The notes: generated by a model not told the origin, from the letters alone. Shown: positions 6,395 to 14,751, numbered from the stretch's first letter. The stretch: DNA of 51,432 bases from Oscillospiraceae bacterium (GCA_022779345.1 JALFTG010000153.1:1-51432); one strand, 5' to 3'. Program-made: numbers and translations.

Positions 6395-8104
6395 ATGTCT
6401 CGAGATACTAACCAGCCGAAAGTGATGATCGTCGATAATGTTGAGTGCCCCATTAACGGTGAACGCAATGTTCTGGAAGTGGCGCGCAATAACGGCATTG
6501 ACATTCCTTCCCTCTGCTATTGCGAAAATCTGTCCATCTATGGCGGTTGCCGCATCTGCATCGTCGAAGACGACAAGGGAAAGATCGACTCCGCCTGCTC
6601 CATGCTGCCCAAGGCAGGTCTGGTCATTAAGACCAATACCCCCAAGGTTCAGAAATTCCGCAAGATGATTCTCCAGCTCCTGCTGGGTTCCCACCGCACC
6701 GACTGCACCACCTGCGATGTGAGCGATACCTGCAAACTGCGGGCCTACTGCCACCGGTACGATGTGGATATGGAACGCTTCAGCAAGAATTACTGCGATC
6801 TGCCCATTGATGATTCCTCTGCCTGCATCGTCCGTGATCCCAGCAAGTGCATCCTCTGCGGCCAGTGCGTGAGAATGTGCGATGAGGTCCAGAACATCCA
6901 CGCCATCGACTTCTGCTATCGCGGCAAGCGTGCATATATTGCTCCTGGTTTCAGCGGCAATATCGCAGCTTCCGACTGCGTGGGCTGCGGCCAGTGTGCT
7001 GCTGTCTGCCCTACCGGCGCTCTGACTGTGAAGAATCAGACCCGCGAGATGTGGAAGATGCTGCAGGATCCCAACCGCAAGGTTGTTGTCCAGTTCGCTC
7101 CCTCTGTCCGTGTGGGCCTGGCCGAGCAGTTCGGTATGCCCGCCACCGAGCCCGTGGAAGGCAAGCTGGTCACTGCTATGAAGCGTCTGGGCTGCGATGT
7201 GGTGTACGACACCAACCTGTCTGCTGACCTGACCATCATGGAAGAGTCTGCAGAGTTCATGGAGAAGCTGAACAGCGGCGCCAAACTGCCCATGTTCACC
7301 TCCTGCTGCCCCGGCTGGATTCAGCACGTGGAGAACAAGCACCCGCACCTGATGCCTCAGGTCTCCACCTGCGGCAGCCCCATGGAAATGCTGGGCGCCA
7401 TCATCCGTCGTCAGTTCAAGGGCGAGAATGTCTACTCTGTGGCCATCATGCCCTGCACCGCCAAAAAGTTTGAGGCACAGCGTCCCGAACTGGAGAAGGA
7501 CGGCGAGCGTCTGGTCGATCTGGTCCTGACCACTCAGGAACTGGGCCGCATGATCAAGGAAGCCGGTATCGACTTTGCCCGGCTGCCCGAGTCCAAGCCC
7601 GACGATCCTCTGGGTGATTACACCGGCGCAGGCGTCATCTTCGGCGTCACCGGCGGCGTGACCGAGGCCGTTATCCGCCGTGTCCTGGACGATGCTTCTC
7701 CCGACACCCTGAAGACTATTGCCGAGTGCGGTGTCCGTGGTCTGGACGGCATCAAGGCCTTTGAGGTCTCCGCAGGCGATCTGAAGCTGCGCATCGGCGT
7801 GGCCAACGGTCTGGGCAATGCCGACAAGCTGATCGAGAAGGTCGAGTCCGGCGAAGAGCACTTTGACTTCATCGAAGTCATGGCCTGCCCCAACGGCTGC
7901 ATCGGTGGCGGCGGACAGCCCCCCGCAAGCAATGCCAGAAAGAGAGAGCGTTTCGATGCCATCTTCAAGTCTGACGAGAGCTGCGAGCTGCGTATCCCGC
8001 AGCAGAACCCGGATCTGCAGTACATCTATGACAACCTCATGGACGGCAATCCCCACCACTACCTGCACATCCACTATCCTGCTCACGGCCATCACGAAGA
8101 GTAA
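6395..8104 (+). CDS. hydA: [FeFe] hydrogenase catalytic subunit (HydA, trimeric type)
   Basis: 569 residues. The N-terminal [2Fe-2S] domain (LCYCENLSIYGGCRIC), the His-Cys [4Fe-4S] motif (HRTDCTTCDVSDTC) and a two-cluster ferredoxin (CILCGQCVRMC, CVGCGQCAAVCP) precede the H-cluster domain. All three H-cluster motifs are intact: TSCCPGW near 303, MPCTAKKFE near 352, and MACPNGCIGGGGQPP near 495. The small-subunit-like end carries an unusual His-rich tail (HHYLHIHY...HGHHEE). The enzyme makes or oxidises H2 in the cytoplasm. Activity needs HydE, HydF and HydG, none of which is in this window. It is the last gene of hydCBA and is followed by a strong terminator. Confidence 0.96.
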   Translation: MSRDTNQPKVMIVDNVECPINGERNVLEVARNNGIDIPSLCYCENLSIYGGCRICIVEDDKGKIDSACSMLPKAGLVIKTNTPKVQKFRKMILQLLLGSHRTDCTTCDVSDTCKLRAYCHRYDVDMERFSKNYCDLPIDDSSACIVRDPSKCILCGQCVRMCDEVQNIHAIDFCYRGKRAYIAPGFSGNIAASDCVGCGQCAAVCPTGALTVKNQTREMWKMLQDPNRKVVVQFAPSVRVGLAEQFGMPATEPVEGKLVTAMKRLGCDVVYDTNLSADLTIMEESAEFMEKLNSGAKLPMFTSCCPGWIQHVENKHPHLMPQVSTCGSPMEMLGAIIRRQFKGENVYSVAIMPCTAKKFEAQRPELEKDGERLVDLVLTTQELGRMIKEAGIDFARLPESKPDDPLGDYTGAGVIFGVTGGVTEAVIRRVLDDASPDTLKTIAECGVRGLDGIKAFEVSAGDLKLRIGVANGLGNADKLIEKVESGEEHFDFIEVMACPNGCIGGGGQPPASNARKRERFDAIFKSDESCELRIPQQNPDLQYIYDNLMDGNPHHYLHIHYPAHGHHEE

Positions 8105-8113
8105 TTTCAACAG

Positions 8114-8146
8114 AGCACCCGGCTTACGCCGGGTGCTTTTTCTTTA
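8114..8146 (+). terminator. Intrinsic terminator of hydCBA
   Basis: A perfect 10-bp GC-rich stem (8114-8123 with 8128-8137), TTAC loop and a T-rich run, 10 bp after the hydA stop. Confidence 0.9.
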
Positions 8147-8167
8147 TAAAAAATCCGGAACAGGGGG

Positions 8168-8195
8168 TGCTTTTTCCCACTAAATATATTATAAT
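8168..8195 (+). promoter_or_regulatory. Predicted promoter of the DUF362/ferredoxin gene
   Basis: A perfect TATAAT at 8190-8195 lies 30 bp before the gene; the -35 (TGCTTT near 8168) is weak. Confidence 0.4.
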
Positions 8196-8225
8196 GGAGA
8201 AAAATCATGAGGAGCGTACAGGAAC

Positions 8226-9338
8226 ATGACACCTTCAACCGTTTATTTTACTGATCTGCGGGCATATCCCGGCAACAATCTGCTGCAGAAGCTGGACCGG
8301 CTGATGGAGCAGGCGGGTATGGGACAGATCGATTTTCAGGATAAATTTGTCGCGATCAAAATTCATTTCGGGGAACCGGGCAATCTGGCCTATCTGCGGC
8401 CCAACTACGCAAAAGTGGTCGTGGATTTTGTGAAGGCAAGAGGGGGCAAGCCATTCCTCACCGACTGCAACACGCTGTATGTGGGCGGACGAAAAAATGC
8501 GCTGGAACATCTGGAAAGCGCTTATACCAACGGCTATAATCCGTTCACTGTGGGCTGTCATCTGCTGATCGCTGACGGTCTGAAGGGCACGGACGAGGCA
8601 TATGTCCCTGTGGAAGGCGGGGAATATGTGACGGAAGCCAAAATCGGCCGGGCCATTATGGATGCGGATATTGTGATTTCCCTCAGCCATTTCAAGGGCC
8701 ATGAGTCCACCGGCTTTGGCGGTGCGCTGAAGAATCTGGGCATGGGCTGCGGCTCCCGGGCAGGTAAGATGGAAATGCACTCTGCCGGAAAACCCTGGGT
8801 CCGGGCCAGCCGCTGCGTCGCCTGCGGTGCCTGCCAGCGGATCTGTGCACACGGTGCACCGAATCTGAACAGCGAGGGCGTCATGGAGATTGACCACAGC
8901 AAATGCGTGGGCTGCGGCCGGTGTATCGGTATCTGCCCCCGGGATGCTGTCCGCCCTGCAAATGATGAGAGCAACGATATTCTCAACTGCAAGATCGCGG
9001 AATACGCCAAAGCGGTCACCGCCGGACGACCCAATTTCCATATCAATCTGGTGATGGATGTCTCGCCCAACTGTGACTGCCATGGAGAGAACGATGTGCC
9101 CATTGTGCCGGATGTGGGAATGTTCGCATCCTTTGACCCGGTGGCCCTGGACTGTGCCTGTGCGGATGCGGTGAACCGGCAGCCTGTGGTGCCTGGCTGC
9201 TGTCTGGATGACGGGAGTGGCAGGGAAGAGGATCACTTCCATCACAACCATCCTGAAACCAACTGGCGCTCCTGCGTGGAGCACGCGGAAAAGCTGGGTA
9301 TGGGCACACAGCAGTATACATTGGTGGAGGTTCATTGA
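8226..9338 (+). CDS. DUF362 domain protein with two [4Fe-4S] ferredoxin motifs
   Basis: 370 residues. The DUF362 part spans most of the chain (IKIHFGEPGNLAYLRP, then SHFKGHESTGFGGALKNLGMG around 155-180, then a C-terminal block with FASFDPVALDCACADAVNR). Two cluster motifs are inserted at about 195-235: CVACGACQRICAHGA and CVGCGRCIGICPRDA. The role of this family is not established; it is common in anaerobes and is presumed to act in cytoplasmic electron transfer. The position after hydCBA, with its own promoter, is suggestive of redox work but proves nothing. The ATG at 8226 has AGGA 6 nt upstream. Confidence 0.88.
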   Translation: MTPSTVYFTDLRAYPGNNLLQKLDRLMEQAGMGQIDFQDKFVAIKIHFGEPGNLAYLRPNYAKVVVDFVKARGGKPFLTDCNTLYVGGRKNALEHLESAYTNGYNPFTVGCHLLIADGLKGTDEAYVPVEGGEYVTEAKIGRAIMDADIVISLSHFKGHESTGFGGALKNLGMGCGSRAGKMEMHSAGKPWVRASRCVACGACQRICAHGAPNLNSEGVMEIDHSKCVGCGRCIGICPRDAVRPANDESNDILNCKIAEYAKAVTAGRPNFHINLVMDVSPNCDCHGENDVPIVPDVGMFASFDPVALDCACADAVNRQPVVPGCCLDDGSGREEDHFHHNHPETNWRSCVEHAEKLGMGTQQYTLVEVH

Positions 9339-9359
9339 CCGTTCGAGGAGGGAACAGCC

Positions 9360-9767
9360 ATGACAAAAGAGGAGATCATCGCCGCATTGGAAATGGCTGC
9401 GGATTCGGGAGAAAGTTTTGTGCTCCCCCAGGAAGTGCGTCAGGCGATGACCGGATATCCCAAACCACTGGAACTGGCGGAAGCCGTGCTGGACTTCATC
9501 GGTACTCACCCTGACACAGACTTCGGAAAACCCGGGGAGCTGGTGCATTTTGTGGAACATTTCAGCGGCCGGGGCTATGAGGAACTGCTGGCAGCGTCCG
9601 TGCGGAGGACGCCAACCGCCCATAACATCTGGATGCTTCACCGGTGCTATCATGCTCCGGGAGATTCCCGCCATGACACATACCGGGAACTCATTCTTGC
9701 CCTGCGACAGGCAGACACTACGCCGGAAGCTGTTCAGCAGGCAATCAGTAGTCTCTCCTGGGATTGA
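9360..9767 (+). CDS. Conserved-looking protein of unknown function
   Basis: 135 residues, not recognised. It is acidic, soluble and probably all-helical, without signal peptide, membrane segment or metal motif. A central run, HFVEHFSGRGYEELLAASVRR, includes a possible helical-repeat feel, followed by AHNIWMLHRCYH. The ATG has a good GGAGGG site and starts 21 bp after the DUF362 gene, so the two are probably co-transcribed. Codon use is like its neighbours. It could be a small immunity-like or regulatory protein; I cannot say which. Confidence 0.7.
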   Translation: MTKEEIIAALEMAADSGESFVLPQEVRQAMTGYPKPLELAEAVLDFIGTHPDTDFGKPGELVHFVEHFSGRGYEELLAASVRRTPTAHNIWMLHRCYHAPGDSRHDTYRELILALRQADTTPEAVQQAISSLSWD

Positions 9768-9774
9768 TGAAAAT

Positions 9775-9810
9775 AAAAAGCGGTATGACCTGTCGTCATA
9801 CCGCTTTTTT
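9775..9810. terminator. Bidirectional terminator between the DUF362 operon and ybaK operon
   Basis: A perfect 15-bp stem (9775-9789 with 9795-9809), 5-nt loop, with A-run on the left and T-run on the right, between convergent genes. Confidence 0.9.
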
Positions 9811-9826
9811 GTTGTGAGATTCCTGA

Positions 9827-10303
9827 TTACGCCGGAACCGGGAGTTTGCACACATCGATCCACCCACAGGCGCAGGAGCAGGTATACAGTTCATCAATGG
9901 TCAGCTCAATGGCACTGTTGGCCGTACCCGCAGCAGGGAAGACCGTCTCAAACCGTTTCAGGCTCTCGTCCAGATAGACGGGCACACCTTCATTGACCCC
10001 AAAGGGGCACACGCCGCCCACCGGGTGCCCGATCTCCCGCTCCACCACTTCCGGAGCAGGCATGGACGCCTTCTTATGGAACTGTTCTTTGAATTTATGA
10101 TTGTCGATCCGGGCATCCCCGGCAGCCACGATCAGAATGCAGCCCGACTCCAGCTGGAAGGACAGCGTCTTGGCGATACGCGCACCTTCCACGCCAAGGG
10201 CTTTGGCTGCCAGCTCCACCGTAGCGCTGGACACATTGAATTCCTGTATCCGGTCTGCCAGGCCGAACTTTTCCAGATGTGCTCTGGCTTTTTCCATGGA
10301 CAT
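9827..10303 (-). CDS. YbaK/EbsC-family aminoacyl-tRNA deacylase
   Basis: 158 residues spanning the whole YbaK fold: the early ALGVEGARIAKTLSFQ with its conserved Lys, the AGDARIDNHKFKEQF segment, GHPVGGVCPFGV and the closing SAIELTIDEL. Members hydrolyse mischarged tRNAs (Cys-tRNAPro and similar) in trans. The ATG at 10303 has AGGAGG 9 nt upstream. It is the last gene of the xpaC-telA-lemA-TPM run, 30 bp after the TPM gene; the functional relation to those genes is unclear. A Cys-rich end (CSCACGWIDVC) is notable and might bind metal. Confidence 0.88.
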   Translation of the reverse strand: MSMEKARAHLEKFGLADRIQEFNVSSATVELAAKALGVEGARIAKTLSFQLESGCILIVAAGDARIDNHKFKEQFHKKASMPAPEVVEREIGHPVGGVCPFGVNEGVPVYLDESLKRFETVFPAAGTANSAIELTIDELYTCSCACGWIDVCKLPVPA

Positions 10304-10332
10304 TGGTGATTTCCTCCTGTTTCAAAAAATGC

Positions 10333-11253
10333 TTATCTGCGGCCGCCGCCACCGCCGGAGAATCCTCCGCCGAAGCCGCCGCCTATATGGCCGCCACCGC
10401 CGCCAAATCCTCCGGGACCGCCGCCGAAGCCCCCAAATCCGCCGGGAGGAGGGCCGCCGAAGCCGCCCGGACCTCTGGGCCCTCTTGGACCTCGGGGACC
10501 GTGATGATCGTCACAAAACATGAGCATCATCCATAACGGCATATCCCCACGACTGACAGACAGGGTGAAAGAACGAAGAACTGCGAAGGCAACATTGACC
10601 ATGATCAGAATCACGACAATGGTGACCAGAATCACGACAATGGTGACCAGAATCCCAAAAGGATTCACGCTGCGCCGGGGCTGAGACGTATACGGATCCT
10701 GATAGGTATATTCATAATCAGTTCCGGGACCTGCGCCATACCGGGGGATCTGGACATCGTACTCCTCCTCGTACCAGCAAAGCAGCTGTTCGAACAGGGA
10801 GGCAACGCCTGCTTCATACTGGTCATTGTCCACATAATCCCAGAAGTAGTTGTCCAGCATCTGATTAACTTCGTTGTTGGTCAGGTCCTGATTGATCCCG
10901 TCACCGGTGACCAGCCAGCCTTTATATTCCTGCGTGACCAGCAGAAGCAGGATGCCGTTGTTGTAAGAAGCACTGCCGACGCCCCAGTCATTGAACAACT
11001 GCTTGGCGTACTGCTCACTGTTGTAACCGCTCTCCAGATAATCGATGGTAACCACCACAATCTGCGCACCGTTGCAGTAGTAATACAGCTCACCATTCTC
11101 TGCCAGAAGTTTTTCTTCCAGTTCATCGGACAACACATTGGCATAGTCGGCAATATATTCATTTTCCGGTGCCGGCACAAGGGCCAGAGCCGGAGTTATT
11201 AGCAGACTTGCCGCCAGAACGGCGGCAAGCAGCAAAGAAACAATCTTTTTCAT
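10333..11253 (-). CDS. TPM-domain membrane protein (YgcG-like) with Gly-rich tail
   Basis: 306 residues. A signal peptide (cleavage near ALA, residue 24) is followed by an extracytoplasmic TPM domain (YIADYANVLSDELEEKLLAE to about residue 175). One strong membrane helix lies at about 197-225, then a short basic stretch and a low-complexity tail of GPRG and GGFGG repeats ending in GGGRR. TPM proteins of this kind often sit beside LemA genes, as here (10 bp apart). The molecular role is unknown; envelope maintenance is the usual inference. The helix is coded by a 21-bp tandem duplication, giving VTIVVIL twice. Confidence 0.85.
   Translation of the reverse strand: MKKIVSLLLAAVLAASLLITPALALVPAPENEYIADYANVLSDELEEKLLAENGELYYYCNGAQIVVVTIDYLESGYNSEQYAKQLFNDWGVGSASYNNGILLLLVTQEYKGWLVTGDGINQDLTNNEVNQMLDNYFWDYVDNDQYEAGVASLFEQLLCWYEEEYDVQIPRYGAGPGTDYEYTYQDPYTSQPRRSVNPFGILVTIVVILVTIVVILIMVNVAFAVLRSFTLSVSRGDMPLWMMLMFCDDHHGPRGPRGPRGPGGFGGPPPGGFGGFGGGPGGFGGGGGHIGGGFGGGFSGGGGGRR
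10345..10500 (-). repeat. Low-complexity Gly-rich coding repeat
   Basis: The region is built of degenerate GGN/CCN triplets coding GPR triplets and GGFGG units of the TPM protein's C-terminus. It is a likely site of slippage. Confidence 0.7.
10607..10654. repeat. 21-bp perfect tandem repeat in the transmembrane segment
   Basis: Two identical 21-bp units occupy 10607-10627 and 10628-10648, followed by the first 6 bases of a third. They add seven residues (VTIVVIL) to the membrane helix of the TPM protein while keeping frame. Confidence 0.9.
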
Positions 11254-11262
11254 AGGCTCCTT

Positions 11263-11862
11263 TTATGACTGTGTTACATAACCAGATTCCTGGAAGAGAG
11301 TCATGTCCTCCGGCCCAAAATATTCCGGTTCATCAATGTCGGTCATTTTCAGGAATACATTGGCGGGGAAGCGATCCACCGTCTGATTGAATTCCCGGAC
11401 CTTTTCATTATAGTCATCCGCGTTGATCTGCCGCTGAGCACCCTCAAAAGTCGTGCGGTAGGATTCTGCCATCTGCTTTTCCCGGTCCGTGAGGGGTTGC
11501 TGCATCAGCGCGTCATACAGGGTGTTGAATGGCTCTGTCAGGTCATTGTTTGCCTGATAATAGTCCTCCGCATCGGAGCTGTACCAGTCGATCAGCTCAC
11601 CCAACTCCTCCTGGGCGAACTTCAGCGCCTCCGTCTCCGTGAGATGATAGGTGTTGCCCAGGGTCACCAGATTGCTTGCCGCATCCGACCGGTCCTGAAG
11701 CCGCTCATAGGTGCTCTTATATCCCGTATCGGAATAATAGAATGCGTTTTTCGTATCCCGGGCCAGCTCCTCCAGGCCTTCTCTGGCATTGCTGATGGTA
11801 GAAGTACATACCACCACAGCCAGCAGGCACAGGGCAACTGCCCGGCTTTTCAGAAATTTCAT
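11263..11862 (-). CDS. LemA-family-like membrane-anchored protein
   Basis: 199 residues. An N-terminal hydrophobic anchor (residues about 8-25) precedes a long helical domain with the LemA order: YKSTYERLQDRSDAASNLVTL near residue 48, a central coiled segment, and the C-terminal block YNEKVREFNQTVDRFPANVFLKM that matches the LemA end (YN..V..YN......P.N). The match is partial, so I call it LemA-like. LemA proteins have no settled biochemical role and recur with TPM-domain genes, as here. The gene starts 20 bp after the telA stop, in the same operon. Confidence 0.78.
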   Translation of the reverse strand: MKFLKSRAVALCLLAVVVCTSTISNAREGLEELARDTKNAFYYSDTGYKSTYERLQDRSDAASNLVTLGNTYHLTETEALKFAQEELGELIDWYSSDAEDYYQANNDLTEPFNTLYDALMQQPLTDREKQMAESYRTTFEGAQRQINADDYNEKVREFNQTVDRFPANVFLKMTDIDEPEYFGPEDMTLFQESGYVTQS

Positions 11863-11882
11863 GGGGTCATCCTTTCAAATGC

Positions 11883-13046
11883 TCAGCCGCGCAGGTCCAG
11901 CAGTTTCTGCTTCAGCTCGCCTTCGATCCGCCCCAGCTCTTCCTCCGCCTGGGCACGCTTTGCTCTGCCGTCTTCCTGAATCTGCCGCACCTCTTCCAGA
12001 GACGCAATCAGTTCCTGGTTGGTCTTTTTCAGTGTCTCGATTTCAACAATGCCACGCTCTGCTTCTTTAGCAATAGACACGCTACCCTGATGCAGGGCTT
12101 CGGCGTTCTTCTTCAGCAGTTCGTTGGTCACATCGGACACTTCCCGCTGGGCTTCCATGGCCTGCTTGGAGTGGTGCATAGTGAGGGCCAGAACCATCTG
12201 GCTCTTCCACAGGGGAATGGTGTTCACCAGAGAGGTCTGGATCTTCTCTGCCATGATGGTGTCGTTGTTCTGGATCATACGGATCTGCGGAGCCATCTGC
12301 AGGGAAATCATCCTGGTCAGCTCCAGATCATAGATCCGCTTCTCGAACCGTCCGATCATGCTGGCGAAATCGCTGGCTGCCTGGGCATCCTCCGGCAGAC
12401 CGGAGGCCTCCGCCTTGGCCTGGAGCTTGGGCAGCTCTTCGGTACGCAGCTGCTCCAGCCGGATTTTGCCGGCCAGAATATACATGGTCAGTTCCTTGTA
12501 GTAAGCCTGGTTTTTCTCATACATCTTGTCCAGCATGGCCACATCCTTCAACAGGGTGCGCTCATGGCCGGACAGGGAGGCCGCAATCTTGTCCACATTG
12601 ACCTCAACTCTGTCGTACTGGGCCTTCAGACTGTCAATATTCGTCCTGGCTTTTTTGAACAATCCCTTGAAGCCTTTTTTCTCTTCCTTGCCATCAAAAT
12701 CCATGCTCTTCAGCTGGATCACCAGGTCGGAGAGCATATCACCCATTTCGCCCAGGTCTTTGGTGCGGACGCTGTTCAGCGCGGCGCCGGAGAAATCAGA
12801 GATGTTCTTCTGGGCAGCGGCACCGTAATTCATGACCTGCTCGCTGTTGGTGATATCAATGGTTCCGGCAAACTGTCTGATGGCAGCCTGCTCCTGCTCG
12901 GAAAACTTGCTCAGTTCGATCTTCTCCACGGGGATATCTTTCGCTTCCTCCGGCGCGGGTTCTTCCACGGCAGGAATCGCGGCAGCAGAGGCATCAGCGC
13001 CGGCATTGGGATCCAGCGTCAGGGTGGGGATATATTCATCGCTCAT
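11883..13046 (-). CDS. TelA-family toxic anion resistance protein (YaaN-like)
   Basis: 387 residues, soluble and almost entirely helical. The core follows TelA/YaaN: FSEQEQAAIRQFAGTIDITNSEQVMNYG, then GMLSDLVIQL-like and KKAQYDRVEVNVDKIAASLSGHERTLLKD-type segments, the QMAPQIRMIQNNDTIMAEKI block with TIPLWKSQMV, and a terminal coiled coil (IETLKKTNQELIASL). Family members were linked to tellurite and cell-envelope antibiotic tolerance. It sits downstream of xpaC, the same pair as xpaC-yaaN in Bacillus. A 40-residue acidic, Ala/Pro-rich N-terminus is probably disordered. Ribosome site GGAAGG precedes the ATG. Confidence 0.88.
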   Translation of the reverse strand: MSDEYIPTLTLDPNAGADASAAAIPAVEEPAPEEAKDIPVEKIELSKFSEQEQAAIRQFAGTIDITNSEQVMNYGAAAQKNISDFSGAALNSVRTKDLGEMGDMLSDLVIQLKSMDFDGKEEKKGFKGLFKKARTNIDSLKAQYDRVEVNVDKIAASLSGHERTLLKDVAMLDKMYEKNQAYYKELTMYILAGKIRLEQLRTEELPKLQAKAEASGLPEDAQAASDFASMIGRFEKRIYDLELTRMISLQMAPQIRMIQNNDTIMAEKIQTSLVNTIPLWKSQMVLALTMHHSKQAMEAQREVSDVTNELLKKNAEALHQGSVSIAKEAERGIVEIETLKKTNQELIASLEEVRQIQEDGRAKRAQAEEELGRIEGELKQKLLDLRG

Positions 13047-13094
13047 GGTGTTTCTTCCTTTCCATTATGTGATCTCTCAGGTTCCTTACTTCGG

Positions 13095-13808
13095 TCAATG
13101 CAGTTTGAAATCATCTGCAGCGCTTCCGGACAGTCCCTCCCGCCGGAGCATGGTGTTCATAACATCAATATCGGTTTCGATATCCAGTGCCTGATTGGCA
13201 AACAGGGAATCCAGCTGCTTTTTAAAGGCATCAATGGCAGTGTCCAGCATATCCAGAATGCTGCTCTTGGTCTTATCGATATTCTCACCCTCAATGCCCT
13301 GGGAATCCATCCGGTCATAGGCGTTCAGCAGTTTGATGGTAGTGGGCAGATAATAGTCCAGGAATTTCCGGATCTGAGGCACATCGTCCGGATCATGGAT
13401 GGCATCCTGGACAATCTTGTCGGAAATCCGCATCAGCTCATTGATTTTTTTCTTGATCTCCGGATTGTCAATGGATGCATACAACCGGCCCATCTCGGAC
13501 ATGGCACGGTTTCCGTCCTCAATAATGGAGTCCACCTCCGGCCCATAGCTGGTTTTCGGCGCGGTCTGCCGGGGCTGGGTATCCACATAGGGAATTTCGT
13601 ACTGGTACTGGTCCTCATCTTCCTCTTTCTTTTTTCCGCCAAACAGCCGGCTGAGCAGGGCCGCCCCCGCAATGGTAATGGCCGCAGCACCCAGAATTCC
13701 TCCCAATGTATACATGGGCAGACTTTCGCTGCAGATCAGCCAGATGATCAGCGCAAAATAAATGCCCCGCACCGAGCTCTTCTTTTTCTTCTGTTTCTTC
13801 TTAGCCAA
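13095..13808 (-). CDS. xpaC: XpaC-family (BCIP hydrolysis) membrane protein
   Basis: 237 residues. A Lys-rich N-terminus is followed by two adjacent membrane helices (residues about 15-57), an acidic linker and a helical cytoplasmic domain typical of XpaC (EDGNRAMSEMGRLYASIDNPEIKKKINELM, then FLDYYLPTTIKLLNAYDRM). XpaC was named for effects on BCIP hydrolysis; its real role is unknown, and the pairing with telA is conserved. The start is TTG at 13808, with GGAGGG six bases upstream and no competing ATG. It is first in the five-gene operon running left to ybaK. Confidence 0.85.
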   Translation of the reverse strand: MAKKKQKKKKSSVRGIYFALIIWLICSESLPMYTLGGILGAAAITIAGAALLSRLFGGKKKEEDEDQYQYEIPYVDTQPRQTAPKTSYGPEVDSIIEDGNRAMSEMGRLYASIDNPEIKKKINELMRISDKIVQDAIHDPDDVPQIRKFLDYYLPTTIKLLNAYDRMDSQGIEGENIDKTKSSILDMLDTAIDAFKKQLDSLFANQALDIETDIDVMNTMLRREGLSGSAADDFKLH

Positions 13809-13884
13809 CGGTTTCCCTCCATCATCGCTTTTATTCGTTCATCCGGTCTCCCGGGTGAGGAAATTCATACATTTACAATTTAAT

Positions 13885-13913
13885 ATTTTACATCGAACCA
13901 GTCAGCCGGTCAA
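13885..13913 (-). promoter_or_regulatory. Predicted sigma-A promoter of the xpaC operon
   Basis: Minus-strand TTGACC (13913-13908), 17-nt spacer and TAAAAT (13890-13885), giving a leader of about 70 nt. Confidence 0.55.
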
Positions 13914-13995
13914 GTGGAAGAGCCATTCGTTCCGTACATTTTGCGTCCCGATTCCGGCATCTTACCCCATTTTGGAAAAATTACAGGATTCCATA

Positions 13996-14025
13996 TTGAT
14001 TTCACCTGAATTGATGTAGTATAAT
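13996..14025 (+). promoter_or_regulatory. Predicted sigma-A promoter of rpe
   Basis: TTGATT (13996-14001), 18-nt spacer and TATAAT (14020-14025), about 50 bp before the rpe start. Confidence 0.6.
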
Positions 14026-14082
14026 ATCAGGAATGAATTCCGGAACTGATCCGGAACATATCTGTATACAACGGAGGCCGTT

Positions 14083-14736
14083 ATGGTGAAGATTGCTCCT
14101 TCCATTCTGTCCGCTGATTTCTGCCGTCTGGGTGCCGAGGTAGAGGACATCCGCCGGGGCGGTGCGGATTATGTCCATGTAGATGTTATGGACGGTATTT
14201 TTGTTCCCAATATTTCCATCGGAATTCCGGTGGTGAAATCCCTCCGGAACAGCACGGATATGTTTCTGGATGTCCACCTGATGATCGACCGGCCTCATCG
14301 GTATGTGGAAGAGTTCTGCAAGGCCGGTGCGGATCTGGTGGTGTTCCATGTGGAAGCGGACCAGCCTCAGGATCTGCTGGCCGCAATTGCAACGGTAAAA
14401 GCCATGGGGAAGAAGGTGGGCCTTTCCGTCAAGCCGAAAACCCCGGCTGAGGTGCTGCGTCCCTATCTGGATCAACTGGACCTGGTGCTGGTGATGACGG
14501 TGGAGCCCGGTTTCGGCGGCCAGAGCTTCATGCACGATATGCTGCCGAAGATTGCCGCTTTGCGGCAGATGATTGATGAGATGAACCCCGGCTGTGAGCT
14601 GGAGGTGGACGGCGGGGTAGACCCGAACACTGCGCCCCTGTGCAAGCAGGCCGGCGCCGATGTGCTGGTGGCAGGCAGCGCCGTTTTCAAAAAACCGGAC
14701 CGGGCGGAGGCCATCCGCGCTATCCGGGAATCCTGA
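14083..14736 (+). CDS. rpe: Ribulose-phosphate 3-epimerase
   Basis: 217 residues, full-length TIM barrel. It interconverts ribulose-5-phosphate and xylulose-5-phosphate in the pentose phosphate pathway. Signature segments are PSILSADFCRLG, VHVDVMDGIFVPN with the metal-binding His and Asp, DVHLMIDRP, MTVEPGFGGQSF and the phosphate-binding ELEVDGGV / VAGSAVF. The ATG at 14083 follows GGAGG. In many Clostridia rpe sits with rsgA; here it is first in front of recR, 15 bp away. Confidence 0.97.
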   Translation: MVKIAPSILSADFCRLGAEVEDIRRGGADYVHVDVMDGIFVPNISIGIPVVKSLRNSTDMFLDVHLMIDRPHRYVEEFCKAGADLVVFHVEADQPQDLLAAIATVKAMGKKVGLSVKPKTPAEVLRPYLDQLDLVLVMTVEPGFGGQSFMHDMLPKIAALRQMIDEMNPGCELEVDGGVDPNTAPLCKQAGADVLVAGSAVFKKPDRAEAIRAIRES

Positions 14737-14751
14737 ATATAGGAGTCATTC

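Noticed and set aside
3913..6504. 863-codon open frame on the minus strand opposite hydC and hydB
   Set aside because: It mirrors the codon-biased hydrogenase genes, has no ribosome site or family resemblance, and its product is a biased Gly/Ala/His-rich string. The same holds for long antisense frames at 6341-8110, 15547-17931, 18906-20327 and 44889-47423.
10345..10500. Gly-rich repeat as a CRISPR or intergenic repeat array
   Set aside because: The units are degenerate triplets inside a coding frame without spacers; it is a low-complexity protein tail.
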